From contig NZ_VAVZ01000004.1 in NCBI RefSeq assembly GCF_005771525.1, forward strand, positions 50,165 to 114,164: a stretch of DNA of 64,000 nucleotides, given 5' to 3'. This document shows positions 18,973 through 27,578 of the stretch, in pieces (the stretch's first letter is position 1; every line of letters starts with the position of its first letter). The notes under the pieces were generated by a model that ran no database searches, had not been told where the DNA came from, and was given only the letters and a program-made list of their open reading frames with translations. A program made the translations under genes and the position numbers. This DNA comes from Nesterenkonia salmonea. Lineage in GTDB: Bacteria; Actinomycetota; Actinomycetes; Actinomycetales; Micrococcaceae.

Positions 18973-19745
18973 AACGAGTCCCCTGGCCTCGCGTGGATTC
19001 CGAATTCTGGCGTTGATGCCAAAGAAGAGATCGAAGACTCCGACTTCGACTGAAAGCCGAGCAAATCAGCATCAAACTCGCCAAGGTGAGTCGTTTCAAG
19101 CATCTGCCAGCTACCATCCTCGAAAACCATCGCAAAACCGAAGCCTTCAACGCTGTCAGCCTCCGTTTCTCCGTAGAATTCCCCCTGCCAGTAGGTCTCG
19201 AAATCCGACTCCTTCAGAGCGAACATTCCCGACGCGGCGTCGTCAGAATCGAGTCTCAAGTAAAAATCACTCACTTCATCAGGTTCACTCACATACCACC
19301 CGTCGTTGGAATATACCTCCTCAACTACGTCCAGTTCGTAGTCGCAAATTGCGCACCCAGGGACTGAAACACCCTCGAATGGCTCAGTATCTCCAGTCAC
19401 TCGCGCATAATGTCTGGCTTCGTAGAAGTACTGAAGGAGAGCTTCGGCGCCTTCTTCAGTGGGTTCATAGATCTCGTCTGGCGGATCGGGGGCAGGCCAA
19501 TTTTGAGCAGGACCTTCAGACGACGCAGGAACCGGCGTCGGTTCCGATTCATCCGGAGAATCAGCCTCGGGATCTTCCCCACCAAAATCCACGGATTCGG
19601 AATTACCAGTATCCGCTGAGGCTTCAGGCGGAGTCTCCAAGACTGTCGGCGCGGGCTCATCGGCATCCGCACCTGCGGCACAGCCAGCCAGTCCCACCAT
19701 CACTACGGCAGCCCCAGTAATCCTCCACACGCCCAAATGTGTCAC
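18969..19745 (-). CDS. DUF6318-family lipoprotein
   Basis: A 258-aa lipoprotein: hydrophobic signal with lipobox VGLAGC (Cys22), then a ~55-residue Pro/Glu/Asp/Ser linker, then the conserved domain with EGAEALLQYFYEARHYARVTGD and VPGCAICDY (two Cys). The layout matches the actinobacterial DUF6318 family of unknown function, found next to PKD-like secreted proteins. The start is GTG at 19743-19745; other in-frame starts lie slightly downstream. It is first in a two-gene unit with the secreted protein. Confidence 0.72.
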   Translation of the reverse strand: MTHLGVWRITGAAVVMVGLAGCAAGADADEPAPTVLETPPEASADTGNSESVDFGGEDPEADSPDESEPTPVPASSEGPAQNWPAPDPPDEIYEPTEEGAEALLQYFYEARHYARVTGDTEPFEGVSVPGCAICDYELDVVEEVYSNDGWYVSEPDEVSDFYLRLDSDDAASGMFALKESDFETYWQGEFYGETEADSVEGFGFAMVFEDGSWQMLETTHLGEFDADLLGFQSKSESSISSLASTPEFGIHARPGDSL

Positions 19746-19918
19746 AGCCGGTCACCCGTCCACAGCTTTGCGCGGCACGCCGGAGACCCTCCAACGCCAC
19801 CACGAATCTTTCAACGTCCACAGCCCCTACTAAGAAGTAAGAGCTGCGTGACATAGCCTAACCAGACTGAACTCGTGGCACCAGGTCCAATGAGAATCTG
19901 TGGAAAACTTCGCCGGGT

Positions 19919-21094
19919 CTACCTCGACGCGCGCTCGAGAATCTCTTCCACGATGGCATCGTTGACCTTTCGGGGCTCCCCGTAACTGGGGTAGTGGAAC
20001 TGCATGATGTTGGCATAGGGGTTCACTTCCAACACGACGGCACCTTCAGCGCTGGCCATATCCGGTGCCAGAAGATCGACGGCAGCAGCTCCAAGGCCCG
20101 GAATTGCGGCGAGCCCGTCAACGGCTAGGTCCTTCAGCTCCACGCCGAGCAGGTCCAGCACGTCTACAGCGATCCCGCCACCGCGACCGGTGTCAGCGAT
20201 CGATGTCAGATACTGCAACTTGCCCATGGGCAGCACGGTCCGCCGAGTCACCCCCATCCCTGCTAAGAAGGCATCGCTGACCTCTGGCTGACGACTCCTC
20301 AGGTACTCGTTGGGTCGGCGGCGCGCGATCTCATCTTCCGCCAACTTACCCACCGAGGAGACGCCATCACCAATGACATAAAACGGCAACCGGGCCACTG
20401 CGCCCACTACCTGGCCACCCACCACATAACAACGAATGTCCAGACCTGGAGCGTACTCCTCGATCACAATCAAGTACCGCGATTCGGACGTGGCCGAACG
20501 AGCTGCCATCGCAGCCTGCCAAGCATTGCGCAGCTCCGATTCTTTGGTGACATTGACGCTGATACCCCGGGCCGCCCGGCCAGCCGAAGGCTTCACCGCC
20601 ACGCGCTTACCCAGAGCCTTCATGTACTTCACCGCACGGGCAAAGTCCGTGGGGTTGATCGCCTTACCCTTGGGGGTCGGCACCTCAGCAGAACTCAGAT
20701 AGCGCTTTGTCATGGCCTTCGACCGGGAGACCCGCCGGGCTTGATGACTCACCAGTGACGTAATGACACCATCCATGCCGCCGACAAGGACGCCTGAAAG
20801 GAAGAACAGCTGATTCGATTCCGTGATCTTCTTGATCGTCATGCGCTTCCGGCGAGCTGCGCGCTGCAGCAGCTCATCATGAGTCAGGGTGGAGTTCCAC
20901 CTCCGCAACTGTCCGTACCGCGGTTCCACATGTTCTGCGATAAACCGTGAGGTCGCAGAAGGATCCTCCCCTAAGTCCACCGTGGGGCGCGCAGCCTCTG
21001 GAGCCGTTCCAGGCGGCGGCGGAGGCCCCGGCTCGCGCCCGGAACTCCCACCGGCAGGAGGAGGAAAGTAAGTCTCTGACATGGGATTCACCAT
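19919..21094 (-). CDS. ATP-grasp ligase, cyanophycin-synthetase-like
   Basis: A 391-aa protein, probably a cytoplasmic ATP-dependent amide or peptide ligase. After a Pro-rich N-terminus (residues 1-35), the ATP-grasp region shows VAVKPSAGRAARG (nucleotide lysine ~168), VIEEYAPGLDIRCYVVGG (~210-227), LPFYVIGDGVSSVGKL (~237-250) and the metal-binding ExN in VVLEVNPYANIMQFHYPS (Glu356, Asn358). These resemble CphA and GshB-type ligases, but the CphA Mur-ligase half is missing. I use the ATG at 21092-21094, 4 bp after the upstream stop; ATG 21082 is an alternative. It lies in an apparent operon with a GntR regulator and a degenerate paralogue. Substrate unknown. Confidence 0.78.
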   Translation of the reverse strand: MVNPMSETYFPPPAGGSSGREPGPPPPPGTAPEAARPTVDLGEDPSATSRFIAEHVEPRYGQLRRWNSTLTHDELLQRAARRKRMTIKKITESNQLFFLSGVLVGGMDGVITSLVSHQARRVSRSKAMTKRYLSSAEVPTPKGKAINPTDFARAVKYMKALGKRVAVKPSAGRAARGISVNVTKESELRNAWQAAMAARSATSESRYLIVIEEYAPGLDIRCYVVGGQVVGAVARLPFYVIGDGVSSVGKLAEDEIARRRPNEYLRSRQPEVSDAFLAGMGVTRRTVLPMGKLQYLTSIADTGRGGGIAVDVLDLLGVELKDLAVDGLAAIPGLGAAAVDLLAPDMASAEGAVVLEVNPYANIMQFHYPSYGEPRKVNDAIVEEILERASR

Positions 21095-21098
21095 AGCG

Positions 21099-21821
21099 TC
21101 ACAGAGCCGCCGTGAAGAGAATATGCTCAGCAACCGCGTCGGCCACCGCCCGCCCGCGTCCCAAGTTCGGGTAATGGTGCGGAACAGTGCTAGCAGTCTC
21201 ATCGATTCCGATGACGACGCCGCCGTCACCAGTATCGAGGGACCTCACCTTCAGATTCACGGCACCCGCCAGAAGCCCTGGAACGCTGCTCATTCCGCTC
21301 ACCGCAAGCTGAGCAATTCCTTCATCAACACGGTCGGTCACATCAACGGTGAGGGACTTTTTCCCCTCTCCAGAATCGGGCACAACGGCAATTACGCTCA
21401 CCGCTTCCTTACCCACGCAGTAGGCCTGCAGAAGAGCGGGATGATCATCATTATCATCCGTCTCATCGAATTCAAGGGGGAGCATGGGCTGGAGCTGCTC
21501 TGAAGCGTCGTCGTGCTCGATTGCGTGAGGCACCTCCATCAGGTCCAAATGGGCGCGCAACTGCGCGGGGTCACGGAGGAGACGGCGCGAATGGGCACTG
21601 ACCAAGGTCGTGACCCTGTTGGCGAATCCGCCGATCACGTTCCCCCGGAACTCGAAGATCCACCGGCCCTCCGTGATGCGCTTGGCGGTGATGTGCCGGT
21701 TGGCGAGCGCGTCCGCCAGGAGCTGGGAGTCGCTGGGAAGGGGGGTCGGGCGCGCGGCGTCAATTTGCGCCTGCCGGGCACGTAAGGATTCGAGGAGACT
21801 GAGCAGCTGGAGCATAGCCAC
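21099..21821 (-). CDS. Degenerate ATP-grasp paralogue (likely pseudoenzyme)
   Basis: A 240-aa protein that aligns by eye with both ends of its neighbour. Residues 43-99 (HITAKRITEG, NVIGGF, TTLVSAHSRRLL, LMEVP) match the neighbour's MTIKKITES, VLVGGM, TSLVSHQARRVS, SSAEVP. Residues 170-238 (AQLAVSGMSSVPGLLAGAVNL, HHYPNLG) match its DLAVDGLAAIPGLGAAAVDL and FHYPSYG. The central ATP-binding part is much shorter and acidic, and the metal-binding ExN is replaced by Gly205-x-Asp207. It is intact as an ORF with neighbour-like codon use, so it is probably a non-catalytic partner rather than a decayed gene. Start GTG 21821 or ATG 21815. Confidence 0.65.
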   Translation of the reverse strand: MAMLQLLSLLESLRARQAQIDAARPTPLPSDSQLLADALANRHITAKRITEGRWIFEFRGNVIGGFANRVTTLVSAHSRRLLRDPAQLRAHLDLMEVPHAIEHDDASEQLQPMLPLEFDETDDNDDHPALLQAYCVGKEAVSVIAVVPDSGEGKKSLTVDVTDRVDEGIAQLAVSGMSSVPGLLAGAVNLKVRSLDTGDGGVVIGIDETASTVPHHYPNLGRGRAVADAVAEHILFTAAL

Positions 21822-21837
21822 TCAAGAATAGCGCCAG

Positions 21838-22605
21838 CTAAGGTCCTATTCCCCCAAAAGCATCGGGGGTGATCCATTGCAGCGGGTTCGAATGCCAAGA
21901 ATTGCCCACGGAGAGCATGATTTTTCCCGCGATGTAGCGGTCAGTAGACCATTCCAAGGGGCGGCCCGTGGAGTCACGGGAGACCCGCTGATGCATCAGC
22001 AACGCAGAACCTCGCGGAATCCCCAGGCTATCGGCGTGGCGAACTTTGGCCCGCTCAGCACCAAAGGCATGCTCAGCGTGCGAAAAGTGCACTGCGTGGT
22101 TCTCAGCAAGGAGCGATGTCACCGACGGTGCACAGTCATCGATGGCCTCAACAATTTCGCCGAGCCACTCCGGGTAGTGGGTGTGCTCCAGCATGACGCT
22201 CTCGCCATCCAGGGTTCGTAAGCGCAACACATCCAATACTCGCCGCCCCCGCGGGACATCGAGCATCTGCTCATCCTGGGCATCAGCGATCTTCCATTCT
22301 GCGAACAACACCTCTCCCCCAGGCTCGTACCCCTGTCTGCGCGCCCACTGGGCGAAGCTGCGGAATTCGTTGAACGAGGCGGGCCTGCGGGGAACTCGCA
22401 CCACCCGTTTGGGCCGCCCGCGGGTGCCGTCGACTGTGCCATCGGCTACGAGTTCGCGCAGCGCCATGCGGACTGTTCCAGGTGAAACCCCAAACCGTTC
22501 GCTGAGCTCCCGCTCGGAAGGCAAGGAGCTGCCAGGAGGGTACTTTCCCTCCTGTATCTCCTGCTCCACGGCCTGCGCAATCTCCGCAAAAGCGAACGTT
22601 CCCAC
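21838..22605 (-). CDS. GntR/HutC-family transcriptional regulator (UTRA domain)
   Basis: A 255-aa regulator. Residues ~5-70 are the GntR winged helix (GKYPPGSSLPSERELSERFGVSPGTVRMALREL), and ~90-240 form a UTRA ligand-binding domain (DVLRLRTLDGESVMLEHTHYP, RGSALLMHQRVSRDSTGRPLEWSTDRYIAGK). HutC-type regulators usually respond to a substrate of the neighbouring pathway. It is divergent from the ABC importer, with paired palindromes in between, and first in an operon with the two ATP-grasp genes (gaps 16 and 4 bp). The start is GTG at 22603-22605. Confidence 0.9.
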   Translation of the reverse strand: MGTFAFAEIAQAVEQEIQEGKYPPGSSLPSERELSERFGVSPGTVRMALRELVADGTVDGTRGRPKRVVRVPRRPASFNEFRSFAQWARRQGYEPGGEVLFAEWKIADAQDEQMLDVPRGRRVLDVLRLRTLDGESVMLEHTHYPEWLGEIVEAIDDCAPSVTSLLAENHAVHFSHAEHAFGAERAKVRHADSLGIPRGSALLMHQRVSRDSTGRPLEWSTDRYIAGKIMLSVGNSWHSNPLQWITPDAFGGIGP

Positions 22606-22700
22606 CCGACAAACCTCCTGCGTGTCTCGGCTACTGAGCCAAAAGTCTACGCCGCGGAAGTGTCACGTCATGTCACAGAGAGTTCACCCAAACTTCGTTT

Positions 22701-22710
22701 TCACTAGTGA
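22701..22710. promoter_or_regulatory. Putative GntR operator 1 (TCACTAGTGA palindrome)
   Basis: Perfect 10-bp palindrome TCACTAGTGA, extended to 12 bp as TTCACTAGTGAA, in the divergent region between the GntR gene and the importer. An identical 10-mer lies at 22734-22743, 33 bp away centre to centre, about three helical turns. It sits just upstream of a candidate -35 box. Assignment to the adjacent regulator is inference. Confidence 0.6.
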
Positions 22711-22718
22711 ACTCTCAC

Positions 22719-22747
22719 TTGACCTCTTTGACTTCACTAGTGAGGAT
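22719..22747 (+). promoter_or_regulatory. Candidate promoter of the importer operon
   Basis: TTGACC at 22719-22724 and GAGGAT at 22742-22747 are separated by 17 bp. The second palindrome occupies the spacer and touches the -10 box, so a bound repressor would block it. The -10 is a poor match, so the exact elements are uncertain. Confidence 0.35.
22734..22743. promoter_or_regulatory. Putative GntR operator 2 (TCACTAGTGA palindrome)
   Basis: Second copy of TCACTAGTGA, identical to the one at 22701-22710 and on the same helical face at 33 bp distance. It overlaps the spacer and -10 region of the candidate importer promoter. Paired identical palindromes in a divergent GntR intergenic region are typical operators. 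Confidence 0.6.
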
Positions 22748-22803
22748 GGGAGTGCAAGGGTCGCGGATTCCGCGCCAAATCATAATTGAAGGACTGAATT
22801 CAC

Positions 22804-23937
22804 GTGACACGCACTCGCATCATGTTCGGATCCGCCTTAGTCATCACGCTAGGCCTCACTGCCTGCGGCGATGGTGAAGAGTCCGAAAGCTCCGCCAATT
22901 GGCGTGAAGCAACAAGCGTCGAAGACGGCGGCGGTATGGACCAACTCATCGATGACGCACAGGCCGAGGGGACCTTCAACGCGATGGGGCTCTACGACGA
23001 CTGGGCCAACTACGGGGGGCTTTTGGAGGCCTTCTCCGAAACCTACGACATAGAAATCAATAACGACCAGTCGACCGGTTCCAGCCAAGATCTCATCAAC
23101 GCGGTAGTCAACCGGGAGGGGCAAGGCGACTCTCTGGACTACTTGGATACCGGAATCAGTTTCGCTGACGAAGCCGATGAGGACGGACTGCTGGCTGAGT
23201 ACTACCCGGAAACCTACGACGACATCCCTGAAGAGTTCCGCTCCGAGACCGGAACGTGGATCAACCACCTGGGTGGCACCATGGCCATCGGCTGTGACAC
23301 CTCTCGCGTCGATGACTGCCCCGAGAACTTCTCCGACCTGCTGGATGAGCAGTACTCCGGTATGGTTGCCATCCCCGGTGACCCCACCACCGGTGAATCA
23401 GGGTTCATGGTGGTCCACGCCGCAGCAGAAGCCAGTGGCGGCAGCTTCGATGACGTCGAACCAGGCATTGAATTTTTCAACGAGCTCTCCGCAATGGGCA
23501 ACTTCGTTCCCGTAGAAGCCAACGCCGGCACCATCGAAACCGGTGAAACCCCAATTGTCATCAACTGGGACTACCTGCTGCAGCCCATCGCTGACGACCT
23601 CGAAGCCGACACCGGTGCAGTCCTAGACATCCACCTCCCTGAGGACGGCCAGGTCTCATCCTTCTACGCCGCATCCATCAACGACGACGCCCCCCACCCA
23701 GCCGTCGCGCGCCTTTTCTACGAGTTCCTCTTCTCCGATGAAGGCCAGAACCTGCTGCTGGAGGGCTACGTCACTCCAGTCCGGCTCGACGCCATGATCG
23801 AGGCAGATTCGGTGAACCAGGAAGCACTGGTCGCGCTTCCCGGCCAGGACGGTATTGAGGCACCACAACCCACCCTTGATCAGCGCGAAGCAAACCAGGA
23901 GGTCGTCGAGTCGCTCTGGACTGAGGCTATCCAGTGA
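22804..23937 (+). CDS. ABC importer substrate-binding lipoprotein (PotD/AEP-type)
   Basis: A 377-aa periplasmic-type binding protein anchored by a lipobox (GLTAC, Cys21). The fold features, such as NAMGLYDDWANYGGLLEAFSE, NDQSTGSSQDLINAV and DPTTGESGFMVVHAA, belong to the group that binds polyamines, thiamine, iron or 2-aminoethylphosphonate. The late segment YEFLFSDEGQNLLLEGYVTPVR is typical. First gene of a six-gene unit and divergent from a HutC regulator, like Salmonella phnRSTUV. The ligand is not decided by the sequence. Confidence 0.85.
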   Translation: MTRTRIMFGSALVITLGLTACGDGEESESSANWREATSVEDGGGMDQLIDDAQAEGTFNAMGLYDDWANYGGLLEAFSETYDIEINNDQSTGSSQDLINAVVNREGQGDSLDYLDTGISFADEADEDGLLAEYYPETYDDIPEEFRSETGTWINHLGGTMAIGCDTSRVDDCPENFSDLLDEQYSGMVAIPGDPTTGESGFMVVHAAAEASGGSFDDVEPGIEFFNELSAMGNFVPVEANAGTIETGETPIVINWDYLLQPIADDLEADTGAVLDIHLPEDGQVSSFYAASINDDAPHPAVARLFYEFLFSDEGQNLLLEGYVTPVRLDAMIEADSVNQEALVALPGQDGIEAPQPTLDQREANQEVVESLWTEAIQ

Positions 23938-24914
23938 GCGTTCCTGTCGCTCCCACCCCCGGGTCTGCGCCCGGCGCTCCCCCTGGTGCTGCGGCACCGG
24001 GCGGCGGAGCGCCGGGGGCGCCCCCGGGTGCTCGCCCCCCACTACTCAGCCGTGGACGCTGGGATGGTGTCACCACTGCCCTGCGCTCCCCAGCAGTCCT
24101 CGCTCTGGCGCCCCTGACTCTCATTATTGCGGTCTTCTTCCTGGTGCCGATCTTCGGGATGACCACTATTGCCTTCGCCGTCCAGACCGACGACGGCGGC
24201 ACCCGAATCGGGCTGGACAACTTCCTCGATCTGAGCTCGCACTCCCGGGCTATGCGCAACTCAGTACTGATCTCGGTGGTGGGTTCTCTGATCGCCGCAG
24301 TCGCCGGATCGATCACCGCATTCTGCATTGCCCAGATCAAATCAGAGCGTCTCGATTCCGTCGTGGCAGTGTTCTCCTCCGTGCTGGCCAATGACGGTGG
24401 TGCACCACTGGCGTTCTCCTTCATCGTGACCCTGGGCAACACCGGAATCATCTTCGGACTGCTGGGCCTGGAGGCAATCGGTTTCACCCTCTACTCCTGG
24501 CAGGGCCTGGTCGCCATGTACCAGTACTTCCTCATACCCACCATGATCATGGTGACCCTGCCGACATTCGTGGGACTGCGGAAGGAGTGGACTGAGGCCA
24601 ACACCTCCCTTGGCGGGTCCCGCCTGACATTCTGGCGGCGCGTGGGCATCCCCATTGCCACACCCGCTCTGCTCGGCGGATGGATTCTTCTATTCGGCTC
24701 CGCCTTCGCCACTTACGCCTCGGCTGCGGTTCTCATTGGGTCCGGCGGGTTCCCGCTGATTCCCTTGAGCATCGATTCTCTCTTGGGCTCCGGTCTGGGA
24801 GCTGGCGGTCAGTCCACTGCAATGGCGCTTGGCGTCACCATGGTGGTCATCGCCGTCGTCGTGCTGTTCTTCTTCAACCGCCTGCAGAGGAGGAGCGCAA
24901 GATGGCTTCAGTAA
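23934..24914 (+). CDS. ABC importer permease 1
   Basis: A 326-aa membrane subunit with six helices and the EAA loop region EANTSLGGSRLTFWRRVGIPIATPALLGG that contacts the ATPase. Its start overlaps the binding-protein stop by 4 bp. The first ~35 residues are an unusual low-complexity stretch of repeated PGAPPGA-type Gly/Ala/Pro, encoded by almost pure G+C. The 3' end overlaps permease 2 by 13 bp. Confidence 0.88.
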   Translation: MSVPVAPTPGSAPGAPPGAAAPGGGAPGAPPGARPPLLSRGRWDGVTTALRSPAVLALAPLTLIIAVFFLVPIFGMTTIAFAVQTDDGGTRIGLDNFLDLSSHSRAMRNSVLISVVGSLIAAVAGSITAFCIAQIKSERLDSVVAVFSSVLANDGGAPLAFSFIVTLGNTGIIFGLLGLEAIGFTLYSWQGLVAMYQYFLIPTMIMVTLPTFVGLRKEWTEANTSLGGSRLTFWRRVGIPIATPALLGGWILLFGSAFATYASAAVLIGSGGFPLIPLSIDSLLGSGLGAGGQSTAMALGVTMVVIAVVVLFFFNRLQRRSARWLQ

Positions 24915-25771
24915 ACTGGCGGTACTCCAATTGGCTGCCTATCGTCGCAGTTGCGCTCTATGTGACCGTGCCAGTGCTCTGCAGCATCTACTACGCGGTC
25001 TTCCCGGGTGGACGCTTCTCACTCTCGGCCTATTCAGTCATCACCGATGACGCCAGCCTGGCCGCTGCAGCAACGCGCACCCTGCTCATCGCGGCACTGA
25101 CGATCGTCACACTGGTGGCGACCCTGGTGCCCGCTGTGCTGGCGGTCCACCTGTGGGCGCCTCGGTTGCGCCCGGTGCTGGAGATTCTCTGCACCCTGCC
25201 ACTGGTCGTGCCGCCCATCGCCTTGGCAGCCGGTGTCGTCGCGCTGCTGCGCTGGGGTGCACAACAGGGCAGGGGTTCCTTGGCCAGCGAGGTCAGTCAG
25301 TTTATCCAGCACCCTGATCTTCCGCTGATTCTGGTCGGCACCTATGTGGTGCTCTGTCTGCCCTTCACCTTCCGATCCATCGACGCCGGCCTGCGCACCA
25401 TCCCCCTGAAAGCGATGGTCGAGGGATCCTCCTCACTGGGATCGAGCGTCTGGGGCACAGTCTGGCGGGTTGTGATCCCCAATATTCGCGGTCCAGTCCT
25501 CTTCTCGGTGTTTTTCGCCACCGCTGTCTGTCTGGGCGAATTCGCCATCGCCGCGACGCTGAACCGCGAAACCATTCCGGTGTGGCTGTTCACCGTGTCC
25601 AATTCAAATTTCCGTGCCTCGATTGCTATTGCTGTGCTGCTGAATCTGAGCACCTGGATTCTGCTGCTTGTGGCGACTCTCTCGGCAGGGCGTTTCTCCG
25701 CACTGGGCAAAGCCAAGAGGAAAGCCGCCGCACTGGATGAGGCAACGACTCTAGAGAAGGAAGCACACTGA
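24902..25771 (+). CDS. ABC importer permease 2
   Basis: A 289-aa six-helix membrane subunit with EAA-type loop EGSSSLGSSVWGTVWRVVIPNIRGPVLF. I set the start at ATG 24902, inside the end of permease 1, because AGGAGG lies just upstream; the longer frame from 24680 only re-reads permease 1. The stop shares a base with the ATPase start (TGATG). It partners permease 1 in a heterodimeric channel. Confidence 0.9.
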   Translation: MASVNWRYSNWLPIVAVALYVTVPVLCSIYYAVFPGGRFSLSAYSVITDDASLAAAATRTLLIAALTIVTLVATLVPAVLAVHLWAPRLRPVLEILCTLPLVVPPIALAAGVVALLRWGAQQGRGSLASEVSQFIQHPDLPLILVGTYVVLCLPFTFRSIDAGLRTIPLKAMVEGSSSLGSSVWGTVWRVVIPNIRGPVLFSVFFATAVCLGEFAIAATLNRETIPVWLFTVSNSNFRASIAIAVLLNLSTWILLLVATLSAGRFSALGKAKRKAAALDEATTLEKEAH

Positions 25772-26853
25772 TGACTGAGTCCACCACTGCTGTTCGCCAA
25801 GAAGCCGGGAACGACGTCGTCTTCGACGGGATCACCAAGAGTTTCGGCTCCACCCAGGTGCTGCAGAGCATTGATCTGCATATCTCCTCCGGTGAGTTGG
25901 TCACCGTATTGGGACCATCCGGCTGCGGAAAGACGACGGCGCTGCGCATTCTGGCTGGGTTCGAGAAGCCCAGCTCCGGCAGAGTCCTGGTCAATGGTCA
26001 GGACATCACGTCCGTGCCAGCAAATAGGCGCGGGATCGGCATGGTCTTTCAGGCCTACAGCCTCTTCCCGAACCTCTCGGTCCAAGAAAACGTGGAATAC
26101 GGGTTGCGAGTGCGCCGGGTAGATCGCGGTAAACGCGCAGCCCGCGCCAAAGAGCTCTTGGAGATGTGCGGGTTGGCAGAGTTCGCCAGCCGCTATCCGC
26201 ATCAGCTTTCCGGGGGACAGCAGCAACGAGTCGCCCTGGCCCGCGCGCTTGCGATTCAACCGGGTGTGCTGCTGCTTGACGAACCGCTTTCTGCCCTGGA
26301 CGCGATTGTTCGTTCCCAGATCCGGGAAGAGATTCGGCGCTTGCAACAGCAATTGGGAATCACCACGATGTTCGTCACCCACGATCAGGAGGAGGCTCTG
26401 TCTATCGCAGACCGAGTGGCAGTCCTGAAGGACGGTGTGATCGAACAGCTTGACGAACCGCGGACGATCTACCAAAAACCCTCGACAGAGTTCGTCGCCC
26501 GGTTCGTGGGAAGCGTGACAGAAGTGGGAGCGACCCGTGATTACCGCGGCGGAGCCCTGCCAGTGCAGCACCCGGAAGCTGGCCTGGATACATTGTTCGT
26601 CAGGCCAGAGGACATCACTCTGGTACCCGACGAAGACGGCTCCTGCACTGTGATCTCCCAGATCTACACGGGTGAACGGACCATTGTTCGCGCCACCAAC
26701 CCGGCCAACGATCTTGAGGTGACATCCTCCGTCTCAGCGGTAGAAGCCTCTGATCTGGTCCCCGGCACACGAGTCACCCCGCAGGTGATGTCCACTCCTG
26801 CTCTGCGCGTGTCAGCCAATAAGCAGAACCCGGCTGAGCAGGTCACCGTATGA
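25771..26853 (+). CDS. ABC importer ATP-binding protein
   Basis: A 360-aa ATPase of the PotA/FbpC/PhnT type. Walker A GPSGCGKT at 48-55, Q-loop VFQAYSLFPNLS, signature LSGGQQQRVALARAL, Walker B LLLDEPLSALDA, H-loop VTHDQEEA. The last ~110 residues form a TOBE regulatory domain. It lies after the two permeases and overlaps the next gene by 4 bp. Confidence 0.93.
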   Translation: MTESTTAVRQEAGNDVVFDGITKSFGSTQVLQSIDLHISSGELVTVLGPSGCGKTTALRILAGFEKPSSGRVLVNGQDITSVPANRRGIGMVFQAYSLFPNLSVQENVEYGLRVRRVDRGKRAARAKELLEMCGLAEFASRYPHQLSGGQQQRVALARALAIQPGVLLLDEPLSALDAIVRSQIREEIRRLQQQLGITTMFVTHDQEEALSIADRVAVLKDGVIEQLDEPRTIYQKPSTEFVARFVGSVTEVGATRDYRGGALPVQHPEAGLDTLFVRPEDITLVPDEDGSCTVISQIYTGERTIVRATNPANDLEVTSSVSAVEASDLVPGTRVTPQVMSTPALRVSANKQNPAEQVTV

Positions 26854-27566
26854 CTGAACAGAGCGCCACGACCCTGCGTCTGGCCACAGCCGAAGGGGAG
26901 CTAAGGATCCAGGCCCGGGCCGCTGTGTTCGACTGCGATGGGCTCCTCATAGACTCCGAATCGCTCTGGTTGCAGATGATCGAGACCTGGTTGGCAGAAC
27001 ACGGCGTCCAAGACTTCCCCGCAGAACGGCTCTTAGGACTCTCTGTGCATGACGCGGCCGCTCGACTCTCCCATGTCAGGACTGCCCCAAGCTTCTCCGG
27101 CACAAATGGCTCCCGAGGAGAAGCCGCTGCGCAAGCGCCCTGCCTGGCCGCTGAACTCACCCACCGATACTCGGCTCTCCTGGGCTCCGGAGTCGATCCG
27201 ATGCCCGGAGCTGTGACCCTCTTTACCTCTCTGGCATCAAGGGTGCCGGTGGCGGTGGCCAGCAATGGCCTGCGCCATGATGTCACCGCCATGCTTGCCG
27301 ACGCAGCTCTGCTCTCTGCGGCCCACACAGTGTGCACCGTGGAGGATGTCAGCGCTGGGAAGCCAGCACCTGACTTGTATCTCCACGCCTGTGAACGCTT
27401 GGCCGTAGCGCCCGAGCACACGGTGGCACTCGAAGATTCGCCGGCCGGTGCACAAGCCGCCTCGGCTGCCGGGCTGCTCGTCATCGGCGTGAACGCAGAC
27501 CCCTCAGTGGAGCTGCAGTGCCGCTGGCGGCTGGCGAGCCTGGACGCAATAGCCATCGAGTCCTAA
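26850..27566 (+). CDS. HAD phosphatase (beta-phosphoglucomutase-like)
   Basis: A 238-aa cytoplasmic haloacid-dehalogenase enzyme. Motif I DCDGLLID (Asp28, Asp30), motif II ASNG (Ser138), motif III GKPAPDLY (Lys171) and motif IV LEDSPAG (Glu195, Asp196) are all present with a helical cap, so a phosphomonoesterase or phosphomutase is expected. It is translationally coupled to the importer ATPase (4-bp overlap), which suggests it acts on the imported compound or a product of it. I see no residues specific for phosphonoacetaldehyde hydrolase (PhnX), so a C-P bond substrate is not supported by this gene alone. Confidence 0.85.
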   Translation: MTEQSATTLRLATAEGELRIQARAAVFDCDGLLIDSESLWLQMIETWLAEHGVQDFPAERLLGLSVHDAAARLSHVRTAPSFSGTNGSRGEAAAQAPCLAAELTHRYSALLGSGVDPMPGAVTLFTSLASRVPVAVASNGLRHDVTAMLADAALLSAAHTVCTVEDVSAGKPAPDLYLHACERLAVAPEHTVALEDSPAGAQAASAAGLLVIGVNADPSVELQCRWRLASLDAIAIES

Positions 27567-27578
27567 TCCGCACCTGAC

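Noticed and set aside
18872..19720. 282-aa plus-strand frame opposite the DUF6318 lipoprotein
   Set aside because: Low-complexity Ser/Arg/Pro/His product; the opposite strand has a signal peptide, lipobox and conserved domain.
25342..26571. 409-aa open frame on the minus strand opposite the importer permease and ATPase genes
   Set aside because: It lies antisense to genes with complete ABC signatures; its translation has no family pattern, and long antisense frames are expected at this GC content.
26843..27556. 237-aa minus-strand frame opposite the HAD phosphatase
   Set aside because: The HAD frame has all four catalytic motifs and is coupled to the upstream ATPase; the antisense product is Ser/Ala-rich without motifs.
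26850..27566. Phosphonoacetaldehyde hydrolase (PhnX) beside a phnSTUV-like importer
   Set aside because: Motifs are those of generic beta-phosphoglucomutase-like phosphatases and I see no evidence for the Schiff-base lysine of PhnX.
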